Shown here: one piece after another, positions 25,031 to 33,157 of the stretch
Layout of the letters: each line of letters starts with the position of its first letter
How positions within the stretch are numbered: the stretch's first letter is position 1
Source of the DNA: Actinoplanes sp. DH11
GTDB lineage: Bacteria; Actinomycetota; Actinomycetes; Mycobacteriales; Micromonosporaceae
Assembly (NCBI RefSeq): GCF_020873875.1
Contig: NZ_JAHWGU010000007.1
Location: forward strand, 62,001-126,000
Direction of reading: 5' to 3'
DNA length: 64,000 bases
Made by a program: the position numbers and the translations under genes
The notes under the pieces: generated by a model
Seen by the model: the letters and a program-made list of their open reading frames with translations, nothing else
Database searches by the model: none
Told to the model about the DNA's origin: nothing

Positions 25031-25702
25031 ATGACCGACCAGGCCACGATGCCGGACGACACCCACGTTGATCTGGCCGGCGTCGTTACGGCGTGGACGT
25101 ACGGCTGGGCCCTCTCCCGCGGTGTGCCCCCGCCGCAAGCCATGGCCGGCGCGGCACGCCTCGAAGTCGGCCTGCCGGGCCACCGGGTCCGCTACGTGGC
25201 GTACGGCCACGACGAAGGCCTGCTCACCGAACTCGGGCGGCACCGGGCGAAACCCGGCACGTGGATCAAAGCCGCCACCGAGCCGGCGCGGCTGCGCGCC
25301 ACGCTCGGGCCGGCGTGGACCATGGCCGACACCGGTTTCCTGATGACCACCTCGCTGGCGGACGCCCCCGTCAACCGCGCGGCCGAGCCGTACACCCTGC
25401 GGGTCACCGCCTCGGCCGGGGTAACCGTGGCCGCCGTCCTCGACCCCGCCGGGACCACGGCCGCGACGGGACGCCTGGCCGCCTGGAACGGCTACGGCAT
25501 CGTCGACCAGGTCGAGACCGCACCCGCGTACCGTCGGCGCGGCCTCGGCAGCACCGTCATGACAGCTCTCGCCACCCGCGCCGCCCGCCACGGCGTGCAC
25601 ACCGGCGTGCTGGTCGCCACCACGGAAGGCCGCGACCTGTACCGGTCGCTCGGCTGGGGCGTGCGGTCACCCATCGCCGCCGCACACGTCCCGGAGCCAT
25701 AG
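25031..25702 (+). CDS. GNAT family N-acetyltransferase
   Basis: The 223-residue protein has its acetyl-CoA-binding signature near the C-terminus: VETAPAYRRRGLGSTVMTAL, then GRDLYRSLGW. The N-terminal half (residues 1-110) is a family-specific extension seen in two-domain GNATs; its own GNAT character is weak. ATG at 25031 follows GGAGGAGAG. Substrate unknown; no obvious operon partner. Confidence 0.87.
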   Translation: MTDQATMPDDTHVDLAGVVTAWTYGWALSRGVPPPQAMAGAARLEVGLPGHRVRYVAYGHDEGLLTELGRHRAKPGTWIKAATEPARLRATLGPAWTMADTGFLMTTSLADAPVNRAAEPYTLRVTASAGVTVAAVLDPAGTTAATGRLAAWNGYGIVDQVETAPAYRRRGLGSTVMTALATRAARHGVHTGVLVATTEGRDLYRSLGWGVRSPIAAAHVPEP

Positions 25703-25892
25703 CCGCCCACCGCCACGAGGCGGCGAAGCGCGAGAATGTCGAGGATCGGTCCGCTGCCGCGGACCACTGACAACCGACTGACAAGAAGTTGTGTTCGATG
25801 ACGATCGGCATCCGGCGTTGGACATCGCACCCGTCACCCGCCATGCTGATCAAGGGATCTCCTATTCGCTACATAGGTAAAGAGGCACTGTG

Positions 25893-27719
25893 ATGAGCCG
25901 CTACGTGGTGGTCGGCGCCGGAGCGGTCGGCGCGTCGATCGCGGCCGAGCTGCACCGGGCCGGAGTGGAGACACTGCTGATCGCCCGGGGCGCGCAGCTC
26001 ACGGCGCTGCGCGAGCACGGCCTGACCTACCTGCGGCCGGACGGCGAACATCGGCTGCGCATCCCGGTCGCCGCTGGCCCCGACGAGGTCGGCCTCACGT
26101 CCGGCGACGTCCTGGTGTTCGCGACCAAGAGCACCGACACCGAGAGTGCCGTACGCCAGTGGGCCTGGCAGCCGGTCAAACGCTCCGACGGCGGCACCGG
26201 CCTCGCCGCCACCGACCTGCCCGTCGTCACCCTGCAGAACGGGCTCGCCAACGAACGGATCGCGCTGCGCTCGTTCGCCCGGGTGATCGGCGGGGTGGTG
26301 TGGATCCCCGCGACCTTCGTGGTGCCCGGCGAGGTGGTCAACCACGCCGACCCGGTGCCGGCCGTGCTGTGGCTCGGGCGTTACCCCGGCGGGGACGACC
26401 CCGCCATCGAGCCGATCGCCGCGGATCTGCGCCGCGGCGGGTTCGCCGTGCACGTGGTCACGGACATCGTCGGCCACAAGGCACACAAGCTGCTCGGCAA
26501 CCTGGTCAACACCCTTGACGCCCTCTACCCGCCGAGCCGGTTGCGCGACGCCGCCCTGGCCCGGCTCAAGGACGAGGCCCGGGCGGTCTACGCGGCAGCC
26601 GGGATCGTGCCCGCCACGCCGTCCCCGAACGGCTTCCGGGTCGCCGACGTACCCGGCCGGTCGCGGGCCGGCAACTCGACGCGCCAGAGCCTGGTCCGCG
26701 CGACCGTCCCCGAGACCGACTACCTCGACGGCGAGATCGTGCTGCTGGGCCGCCTGCACGGGGTGCCGACGCCGGCCGTGGCGGCGGTCCAGGCGCGCAT
26801 CCACCGGGCGCTCCGCGAGGGCACCGCGGCCGCCTCGCTCGACGACGCCGACCTCGCCGCGACCGTGCCCGGCCTGACCGGCGGCCGCTGGCCGGTGCTG
26901 ATCAGCGCCGAGGAGCTCTACGACCGGGTGGCGCGACCCGAACCGCCGTTGCTGCTGGACGTGCGCTGGGCGCTCGGCGACCCGCACGGCGAGGAGCACT
27001 ACCGGGCCGGCCACCTGCCCAGCGCGGTCTACGTCGACCTCGACACCGAGCTGTCCGGGCCGCACGAGCCCGGGGCCGGGCGTCACCCGCTCCCCCCGGT
27101 CGACCGGCTGCAGGCCGCGGCCCGGCGCTGGGGTCTCACCCGGCAGCGCGCGGTCGTGGTCTACGACAACACCGGCGGCCTGGCCGCCGCCCGGGCCTGG
27201 TGGCTCCTGCGCTGGGCGGGCGTGACTGACGTCCGCATCCTCGACGGCGGCCTGGCCGCCTGGCAGGCGGCCGGATACGCCCAGGCGACAGGCGACGCCC
27301 GGCCCCGACCGGCCGGTGACGTGGTGCTCACCGGCGGACACCTGCCGACCCTGACCGCCGACGAGGCCGCGGCCCTGTCCAGGACCGGCACCCTGCTGGA
27401 CGCGCGGGCCGCCGAGCGCTACCGCGGCGACGTCGAGCCGGTCGACCCGCGCGCCGGGCACATCCCCGGCGCGGTCAGCGCCCCCACCGCGGCGAACCTG
27501 CAGGACGGCGTGCCGCTGTTCCGGACCGCGGAACAGTTGCGCGAACGGTTCGCCGGGCTCACCGGGCCGGTCGGCGTCTACTGCGGATCCGGCGTCACCG
27601 CGGCGCACGAGATCGCGGCGCTGGCCGTCGCCGGGATCGACGCGGCCCTCTACCCCGGATCGTGGTCCGCGTGGTCCGCCGACCCGGACCGGCCGGTCGC
27701 GACCGGCGACCAGCCGTGA
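25893..27719 (+). CDS. Fusion of ketopantoate reductase-like and 3-mercaptopyruvate sulfurtransferase-like domains
   Basis: In 608 residues, 1-310 form a PanE/ApbA-type reductase (YVVVGAGAVGAS at the N-terminus, VTLQNGLANE, HKAHKLLGNLVNT with the conserved Lys and Asn). Residues about 325-600 form a tandem rhodanese (LLLDVRWALGDPHG; inactive first domain with VVVYDNTGG; active loop VYCGSGVTAAHE with C564). CGSGVT is the mercaptopyruvate-sulfurtransferase type loop. There is no stop or frameshift between halves, and frame and codon use are continuous. ATG at 25893 gives better ribosome-site spacing than GTG at 25890. The joint function is unknown; this fusion is not a standard architecture. 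Confidence 0.85.
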   Translation: MSRYVVVGAGAVGASIAAELHRAGVETLLIARGAQLTALREHGLTYLRPDGEHRLRIPVAAGPDEVGLTSGDVLVFATKSTDTESAVRQWAWQPVKRSDGGTGLAATDLPVVTLQNGLANERIALRSFARVIGGVVWIPATFVVPGEVVNHADPVPAVLWLGRYPGGDDPAIEPIAADLRRGGFAVHVVTDIVGHKAHKLLGNLVNTLDALYPPSRLRDAALARLKDEARAVYAAAGIVPATPSPNGFRVADVPGRSRAGNSTRQSLVRATVPETDYLDGEIVLLGRLHGVPTPAVAAVQARIHRALREGTAAASLDDADLAATVPGLTGGRWPVLISAEELYDRVARPEPPLLLDVRWALGDPHGEEHYRAGHLPSAVYVDLDTELSGPHEPGAGRHPLPPVDRLQAAARRWGLTRQRAVVVYDNTGGLAAARAWWLLRWAGVTDVRILDGGLAAWQAAGYAQATGDARPRPAGDVVLTGGHLPTLTADEAAALSRTGTLLDARAAERYRGDVEPVDPRAGHIPGAVSAPTAANLQDGVPLFRTAEQLRERFAGLTGPVGVYCGSGVTAAHEIAALAVAGIDAALYPGSWSAWSADPDRPVATGDQP

Positions 27720-27807
27720 CGCACCAACTGTTCACCACCGGCGCCACGCGGACCGCCGACCCGGGCCCGCGCCTCGACCGGTCCGGGTTGGCCCCGGCTC
27801 GCTGAAC

Positions 27808-27873
27808 CTTCATCGACAACTCAGAGCGCTCTTCGACCCGTACCAGATTCTCAATCCCGGCAAGGTGGTGTGA
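27808..27873 (+). pseudogene. C-terminal remnant of a GlcD-type FAD-linked oxidase
   Basis: An unopened 21-codon frame reads LHRQLRALFDPYQILNPGKV plus V and a TGA stop, the characteristic C-terminal end of FAD-binding oxidases (FDPxxILNPGK). No upstream coding frame continues it, so only the tail of a deleted gene is left, 90 bp after the fusion gene. Confidence 0.7.
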
Positions 27874-27924
27874 TCGACGGACCGCTGCCGTCGCGGGCTG
27901 CGGCCCGCCGCCCACGGCTGATCA

Positions 27925-28380
27925 TCAGGCGTTCTGGTGCTGCTTGGCGCGTCTCATCCGCACCATCGCCAGGGGTACGCCAACCGCGGACGCCACGGCG
28001 GCGGTAAGCGTCAAGTACGTGACGATGTTGTTGTCCGGGACCCGCGTGTCGCGGACGTCGTCGGCCGGGTGCTCCGGGTCGTACACGATGGGCACGGTGT
28101 CCCCGACCTTGGTGCCGTCGGCCGAGTCCTTCTGGCCGATCAGTGCCTCGGCGCGCCGGCCGTCGGCGGTGGTGTAGGCGACGGTGATCCGGCCCTTGCC
28201 GCCGATCTTCGTGACCTGAGCGGTCGTCTCGACACCGCGATCGCGCAGGGCCCGGTCGTTGTTCCACAAGGTGACGGTCGCGTACCCAAAAAGTCCGGAC
28301 ACCGCCACGGACATGATCAGCATCAGCCACGCCGGTGGTGGCTTCTTCCCCGTTCCCATGACGGCCACCGTTCCCGCCAT
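27925..28380 (-). CDS. DUF3592-like membrane protein
   Basis: The 151-residue protein has one N-terminal and one C-terminal membrane helix (WLMLIMSVAVSGLFGYATV; YLTLTAAVASAVGVPLAMV) flanking an extracytoplasmic beta domain (TTAQVTKIGGKGRITVAYTT, VPIVYDPEHPADDV) typical of DUF3592. ATG at 28380 or 28359 are both possible. No function assigned to the family. Confidence 0.75.
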   Translation of the reverse strand: MAGTVAVMGTGKKPPPAWLMLIMSVAVSGLFGYATVTLWNNDRALRDRGVETTAQVTKIGGKGRITVAYTTADGRRAEALIGQKDSADGTKVGDTVPIVYDPEHPADDVRDTRVPDNNIVTYLTLTAAVASAVGVPLAMVRMRRAKQHQNA

Positions 28381-28520
28381 CGTCCGAGATCAATCAATCT
28401 GATACGCGCTTGTCCCAGTTCCGGCTGCTGGGAAGCTGCCTCGCTACCGGTGCTGACCGGATACCGGACCCTGCGGGGGCGATGACCGGCGGCCCGGAGC
28501 CGGCCACGATAATTTTCCGC

Positions 28521-30038
28521 ATGCCTGCCGGTGTGGAACGTGTTGACGACGCTGCCGAGACCGGACGACCAGCCGATGCCCCGGCCGGCCCGCCGTCGCC
28601 ACCCACCGGCAGCGCAACTGCCACCGCCAGCACCGTGAGTGCCGCCGGCGGCAGCAGGCAAGCCTGGCGCGTGGTCGTCGGTTTCGGCGTGGTCAGCCTG
28701 GCCGCGGACATGGTTTACGAGGGCGCCCGATCGGTGTACGGACCGCTGCTGGCCTCGCTGGGTGCCTCCGCGGTCGTCGTCGGTCTGATCACGGGTGCCG
28801 GTGAGGCGGCGGCCCTGCTGCTTCGACTGGTGTCCGGGCCGCTGGCGGACCGCACCCGCCGGTACTGGACCTTGACGATCGTCGGCTACGGACTGACCGC
28901 GGTGTGCGTGCCGCTACTCGCCGTGACACCGGCGCTGGGCGGCGCCGGCCTGGCGGTCGCCGCCGCACTGATCCTTCTGGAACGGCTGGGCAAGGCCGTC
29001 CGCAGCCCGGCCAAGTCAGCCCTGCTCGCCGACGCCGCAAGCAGGGTCGGCATGGGCCGCGGCCTCGGCGTGCACAAGGCCCTCGACCAGATCGGCGCCT
29101 TCGCGGGGCCACTGATCGTCGCCGCGATCATCGCGACAGCGGCCGGGCTGCTGTGGCCCGCACTGGCCGCGCTCGCCGTGCCGGCAGCAGTAGCGATGCT
29201 GCTGCTGTTCACCCTCCGAAACCGAGCACAGCCGTCCCCCACAGCCGCCGGCATCCGCACCACCGGCAGCCCCGCAGCCACCAGCATCCCGGCCGCCAAC
29301 ACTCCCACCACCGCCAGCACCCCGGCCGCGAGCATTCCCGCCGCCGCCAGCGCTCCGGCCACCAGTACTCCGGCCGCGGCCGGCACTCCCTCAGTCCCCC
29401 GCACTCCCTCAGTCCCCCGCACTCCCGCAGTCCCCGGCACTCTCGCCGCGCGGGTGACGTCGGCGACCGGGCTGAAGTCGCTGCCTGCCCGCTTCCACTG
29501 GTTCGCGGCAGCGATGGCGTTGTGCACCGCGGGCCTGGTGACCTTCGGGCTGATCGGCTTCCACCTCGTACGCGCAGGAGTGGTCGCCACCGCCGCGGTG
29601 CCGCTGACCTACGCGGCCGCGATGGCCGCCGGAGCGCTCGCGGCGTTGGTGACCGGCCTGTCGTACGACCGGGCCGGTCCATGGGTTCTGATAGTTCTAC
29701 CCGCGATGATCGCCGCCGTCCCCGCGCTGGTCTTCACCGGCGGCCTGCCCGCCGCAGTAGCCGGAATCCTGGTGTGGGGCGCCGCCGTCGGGGTCCAGGA
29801 CTCGACCGTCAAGGCCCTGGTCGCCGACTTGGTGCCCCGGAACAGCCGAGCCACCGCGTACGGCATTTTCGCCGCGGTGCAGGGCATCGGCGCGATCGCC
29901 GGCGGCGCCGCGGCGGGCCTGCTCTACGAACGGTCGGTGACGAGCCTGGTCGTCGCCGTGGCGCTCGTGCAGGCCGTCGCCCTGGTAACACTCATCCGCG
30001 TGCTGGCAGGCAACCGGCCGTCGAAAGCTGTGCCATAG
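28521..30038 (+). CDS. MFS transporter with a long Ala/Pro/Ser/Thr-rich central loop
   Basis: The 505-residue 12-TM major facilitator carries the cytoplasmic motif A region GPLADRTRRYWTL and KAVRSPAKSALLAD. The TM6-TM7 loop (about residues 233-310) is a low-complexity Ala/Pro/Ser/Thr repeat (for example TPSVPRTPSVPRTPAVPGT), much longer than in ordinary MFS proteins. ATG at 28521 is the start with the most plausible N-terminus, though its ribosome site is weak. The substrate is unknown; no adjacent biosynthetic genes. Confidence 0.85.
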   Translation: MPAGVERVDDAAETGRPADAPAGPPSPPTGSATATASTVSAAGGSRQAWRVVVGFGVVSLAADMVYEGARSVYGPLLASLGASAVVVGLITGAGEAAALLLRLVSGPLADRTRRYWTLTIVGYGLTAVCVPLLAVTPALGGAGLAVAAALILLERLGKAVRSPAKSALLADAASRVGMGRGLGVHKALDQIGAFAGPLIVAAIIATAAGLLWPALAALAVPAAVAMLLLFTLRNRAQPSPTAAGIRTTGSPAATSIPAANTPTTASTPAASIPAAASAPATSTPAAAGTPSVPRTPSVPRTPAVPGTLAARVTSATGLKSLPARFHWFAAAMALCTAGLVTFGLIGFHLVRAGVVATAAVPLTYAAAMAAGALAALVTGLSYDRAGPWVLIVLPAMIAAVPALVFTGGLPAAVAGILVWGAAVGVQDSTVKALVADLVPRNSRATAYGIFAAVQGIGAIAGGAAAGLLYERSVTSLVVAVALVQAVALVTLIRVLAGNRPSKAVP

Positions 30039-30404
30039 CCGCAAGCCATGCCGTAGCCGTGGTCGGAACGCACGATGTCGGCGAACCGCACCCCTGATCC
30101 GGTCTGCCGGCACATCAGCCGTGTTCCGTACGCCGCGACAGAGCGAACTGGTGTGCTCAGGCGCGGACGCCTCCGTCGACTCCCGGCGGCACACAACGCT
30201 GACCTTGCCCGGCGAACCGGAGAACGGCCTGGCACGATCGAACGGGCACCCAGGTTCGTTGCCGGCCGCCGGCTCATCAACCGCGCAGTCCGCGGCGGCA
30301 GTCACAGCGCGCCCACCGGCTCCGTGCCCGTGGCACCACCCGGGCGCCGTTACCAAGCGGCCCGGCGGATCCACCCACCGGGCGTTTCGACAGCAGGAGG
30401 ACTT
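30039..30404. other. Intergenic region
   Basis: No gene recognised in these 366 bp. A segment at about 30119-30153 (GTTCCGTACGCCGCGACAG...CTGGTGT) has a diverged second copy at about 31485-31515 (GTTCCGTGCGCCGCAACAG...CTGGTGT), either side of the alpha/beta hydrolase gene. Confidence 0.45.
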
Positions 30405-30518
30405 GTGCGAGCGTTGGAGTTCGTCGGTGAGCAGCATCTGGATCGGCGGGAGTGCACCACGCCCGAGCTGCCGGAGGCCCAGCTCGACCTGCCGCCGAAG
30501 CCACTGGTCCGGTTCTGA
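30405..30518 (+). pseudogene. 37-codon ORF resembling the N-terminus of a zinc alcohol dehydrogenase (MDR)
   Basis: GTG at 30405 has CAGGAGG 5 nt upstream. The product starts VRALEFVGEQHLDRRECTTP, the usual opening beta strands of medium-chain dehydrogenases (MRALxFxGxxxLexREVPxP), then diverges and stops at 30518 after LDLPPKPLVRF. It is probably a truncated gene start. The stop is 1 nt before the alpha/beta hydrolase ATG, so it may survive as a translated leader. Confidence 0.5.
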
Positions 30519-30519
30519 G

Positions 30520-31413
30520 ATGGACGTCGGCACAGTCGAAACGAGCCTCCTCAAGGTCGGCTGTCTTCAGGACGGTCCCGGCGACGGGTGGCCGGTCGTG
30601 CTGTCACACGGGTTCCCCTACGACGTGCATGCGTTCGACGACGTCGTTCCGCTGCTGACGGCGCACGGCGCGCGAGTGATCCGCCCCTATCAACGCGGCT
30701 TCGGTCCGACCCGGTTCCGCTCGGACGAGACGCCTCGCAGCGGTCAGCAAACGGCCCTCGGTGCCGACCTGGTCGCGCTTCTGGACGCTCTCGATCTGCA
30801 AGCTCCGATCCTGGCCGGGTACGACTGGGGCGGCCTGGCCTCCTGTGTCGCCACCGCGCTCCGGCCTGAGCGTGTCGGCGGCCTCGTGTCGATGGCCGGC
30901 TACGACATCATCGACCTTGAGCGGCAACGACACGCCTTCGATCCGGCGCTGGAAGCCGCCGTCTGGTACCAGCATCTGTTCCAGTCCGAACGTGGCCGCG
31001 AATGCCTCGACCTCCGGCGCCGGGAGCTCTGCCGCCTGCTGTGGCGTCAGTGGTCGCCGGGGTGGCCTTTCGACGACGCGACCTTCGAACGCACGGCCGT
31101 GGCGTTCGACAACCCGGACTTCGTCGACGTGGTCCTGCATCATTACCGCCACGGGCTCGGCCAGGAAGCGGGCGATCCGTTCTTTCGCGACGACGAGAAG
31201 CGTCTCGCCGCGAAGCCCCCGATCACCGTGCCGGCCGTGACGTTGGACGGCGCCGCCGATCCCCTCAAGCCCGGCGGCACGGCGCACCAGGCAAGCTTCT
31301 TCCACGCACGGCACGAGCACCGAGTGGTCGACGCCGGCCACAACCTGCCGCAGGAAGCACCCGTACCCTTCGCCGACGCGGTGCTGACCGTACGGTCCTG
31401 GCTGTCGCCCTGA
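30520..31413 (+). CDS. Alpha/beta hydrolase (epoxide hydrolase/haloalkane dehalogenase-like)
   Basis: The 297-residue protein has VVLSHGFPYDVHAF (oxyanion HGFP), nucleophile elbow LAGYDWGGLASC with Asp as nucleophile, and the catalytic His in VVDAGHNLPQEAP; a cap domain lies at about residues 135-215. Asp nucleophile plus HGFP points to epoxide hydrolases or dehalogenases rather than lipases. ATG at 30520 directly follows the stop of the 37-codon ORF, suggesting translational coupling. Physiological substrate unknown. Confidence 0.88.
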   Translation: MDVGTVETSLLKVGCLQDGPGDGWPVVLSHGFPYDVHAFDDVVPLLTAHGARVIRPYQRGFGPTRFRSDETPRSGQQTALGADLVALLDALDLQAPILAGYDWGGLASCVATALRPERVGGLVSMAGYDIIDLERQRHAFDPALEAAVWYQHLFQSERGRECLDLRRRELCRLLWRQWSPGWPFDDATFERTAVAFDNPDFVDVVLHHYRHGLGQEAGDPFFRDDEKRLAAKPPITVPAVTLDGAADPLKPGGTAHQASFFHARHEHRVVDAGHNLPQEAPVPFADAVLTVRSWLSP

Positions 31414-31506
31414 TCTCCTCGGTGGTCGAGGCGAATCAGCGCCGGACCTCCCCTGGCACAACGAACCTGCCGGTGAGCCTGGATGTTCCGTGCGCCGCAA
31501 CAGCGG

Positions 31507-31537
31507 GCTGGTGTCGTCATGACTCGATGACACCAGC
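31507..31537. terminator. Hairpin downstream of alpha/beta hydrolase gene
   Basis: GCTGGTGTC (31507-31515) pairs with GACACCAGC (31529-31537) across 13 nt. It is 90 bp beyond the stop, at the end of a diverged duplicate of a sequence upstream of the gene. Confidence 0.5.
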
Positions 31538-31565
31538 GATCCCTCCGCTTTGTCAGTGCCGCGAT

Positions 31566-31593
31566 GTCACAACGACATGTGACGTGGTGTCAC
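31566..31593. promoter_or_regulatory. Triple half-site operator upstream of the GPP34 gene
   Basis: GTCACA-N6-TGTGAC (31566-31583) is a perfect dyad, and its right half also pairs with GTCAC at 31589-31593 (GTGAC-N5-GTCAC). Three alternating half-sites in 28 bp, 36 bp upstream of the start codon, look like a regulator-binding region. No regulator gene adjoins. Confidence 0.5.
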
Positions 31594-31628
31594 TGTCCGG
31601 TCGGGCGGCGCCCTCGAATACTGGTGGC

Positions 31629-32312
31629 ATGAACACGACCATGCTGCTCGTCGAAGACCTGCTGCTTCTGCTGATGGACGACGAGACCGGCACGCCGGCC
31701 AGCGCCGGCACCCTGCCCTACGCGCTGGGCGGCGCCGTGCTCGTCGACCTGGCCCTGCTGGGGCGCGTGGACACCACCGGATCGGGCGGACTCAGCGGCG
31801 AGAAGGTGGTCGCCGTCGACGGAGAGCCGCCGGCGGACCCGCTGCTACAGCAGGCGTGGGAAAAGGTCGCCGAGAAACCGCGCGGCGTGCAGACGCTGCT
31901 GCTGCAGATCGGTGGCAACCTGTGGAACGAGGTCGTCGACCGGCTGGTCGAGCGGGGCCTGGTGCGCCGCGAGAGCCGCAAGGTGCTCGGCCTTTTCAAC
32001 ATGACCCGGCTGCCGGCCGGCGACGGCCAGCGTGAGCAGGAGATACGCGACCGAATCCGAGCCGTGCTGGTCGACGGCGCGGAACCCGACACCCGCACCG
32101 CGGCGCTGATCGCGTTGCTCTCCGCGAGCGGTGCCCTGCCGTCCCTACGTCCGCAACTGGCCTGGTCGACCCCGGTGATCAAGCGGGCCAAGGAGCTGGA
32201 GCAGGGCAACTGGGGAGCGTCCGCGGTGAACACGGCCGTGGCCCGCACCGCCGCGGCGATCGCCGCCTCCACCGCCACGGTCGCCGTCACCGTCATCACA
32301 GCGACGAACTGA
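31629..32312 (+). CDS. GPP34 (GOLPH3/Vps74-like) family protein
   Basis: The 227-residue protein has the GPP34 pattern: LLVEDLLLLLMDDETGTP, LPYALGGAVLVDLALLGRV, ERGLVRRESRKVLGLF, then a helical C-terminal half. The eukaryotic relatives bind phosphoinositides; many actinobacteria have several copies of unknown role, often expressed in differentiation. ATG at 31629 is supported by the family N-terminus. The gene stands alone behind the operator-like repeats. Confidence 0.9.
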   Translation: MNTTMLLVEDLLLLLMDDETGTPASAGTLPYALGGAVLVDLALLGRVDTTGSGGLSGEKVVAVDGEPPADPLLQQAWEKVAEKPRGVQTLLLQIGGNLWNEVVDRLVERGLVRRESRKVLGLFNMTRLPAGDGQREQEIRDRIRAVLVDGAEPDTRTAALIALLSASGALPSLRPQLAWSTPVIKRAKELEQGNWGASAVNTAVARTAAAIAASTATVAVTVITATN

Positions 32313-32447
32313 CCCGACGACCGCAGGGCCGCCGGGCCGCGACCGGGCGGCCGGCGGCCGGCGCCCAAGCGCGGTCGGGCGCGTCAGGCCGCCGCCTGCT
32401 AGGCCCTACGGGAAGGCCACCGCTTTCAACTGTCGCGCAGGTCGCCG

Positions 32448-32646
32448 ACCTACTTCTGCAACCCGGCCAGCCCGTGGCAGCGCGGCGCCAAGGAGACACA
32501 CATGGTCTGCTCCGTCAGTACTTCCCGAGGAGCAGTGATCTCGGCGTTTACACCGCCGAGGACCTGGCCGCGGTGGCCGCCGAACTCGACAACGTCCGCG
32601 CAAGGTCCTCGGTTGGGGCACCCCTGCCCAGCGGTTCACCCGATAG
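32448..32646 (+). pseudogene. IS30-family transposase C-terminal remnant with two frameshifts
   Basis: Three frames together give a recognisable IS30 transposase tail: TYFCNPASPWQRGAKETH (32450s-32500), then THGLLRQYFPRSSDLGVYTA plus EDLAAVAAELDNVR in a second frame, then KVLGWGTPAQRFTR-stop (stop at 32644). The functional family reads SPWQRG...NGLLRQYFPK...KTLGW.TP. No inverted repeats or N-terminal part remain. The remnant marks the left side of the lower-GC island. Confidence 0.75.
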
Positions 32647-33033
32647 CTCACTGGTGGTACGACCGCAGCCCGGCTGGGCTGGTCGAGGTGACCGGCGAGG
32701 TAGCTCTCATCGGCTGCCAGATCAGCAAATTTGATCGCTAGCCCACGAGGTGCGCAGCATATGGCCTGCTGCACGGCCCGGCAAACTACGTTTAACACGT
32801 TCGGCCTCAAAAACTGAAATCCGGAGTCGGTCAGCTGGGCCGGGTCTACACGCAGGGCGCCCTAAATTGGATCCCAGGTCTGGCCGACGTCAGCTTCAGA
32901 GCACTTGCCCGAGGGCACCTACCTCAGGGGTAAGAAGCATGATCAGTCCAAGGCATCTTGCCGAAACGGCCGACAGCTACACGACTTTCGGCCGAGGCCG
33001 CCGAGCGATCGTCGATCGATTCATGCTGAAGTA
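32647..33033. other. Gene-free stretch between IS30 remnant and island promoter
   Basis: Base composition falls here from the strongly GC-rich flank toward about 57% GC. Short open frames exist but have no ribosome site, family motif or codon pattern that supports them. Confidence 0.5.
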
Positions 33034-33062
33034 TTGACATTCATAACGATCAACTTCAGGCT
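33034..33062 (+). promoter_or_regulatory. Candidate promoter of the island operon
   Basis: TTGACA (33034-33039), 17 nt, then CAGGCT (33057-33062): a perfect -35 hexamer and a weak -10, in an AT-rich patch about 95 bp before the start codon at 33158. Confidence 0.45.
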
Positions 33063-33157
33063 AGGCTCGGGGCGAGCCCCGCCGTCGAGTTGGACCGTAG
33101 AAGGGTGTCGGAGCCGAGGTAATCGCTTAGTGAACGACCGGCAGGAAGGCATGGTGC

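Noticed and set aside
32502..32741. 79-codon ORF starting at ATG 32502
   Set aside because: It is an out-of-frame reading of the decayed IS30 transposase segment.
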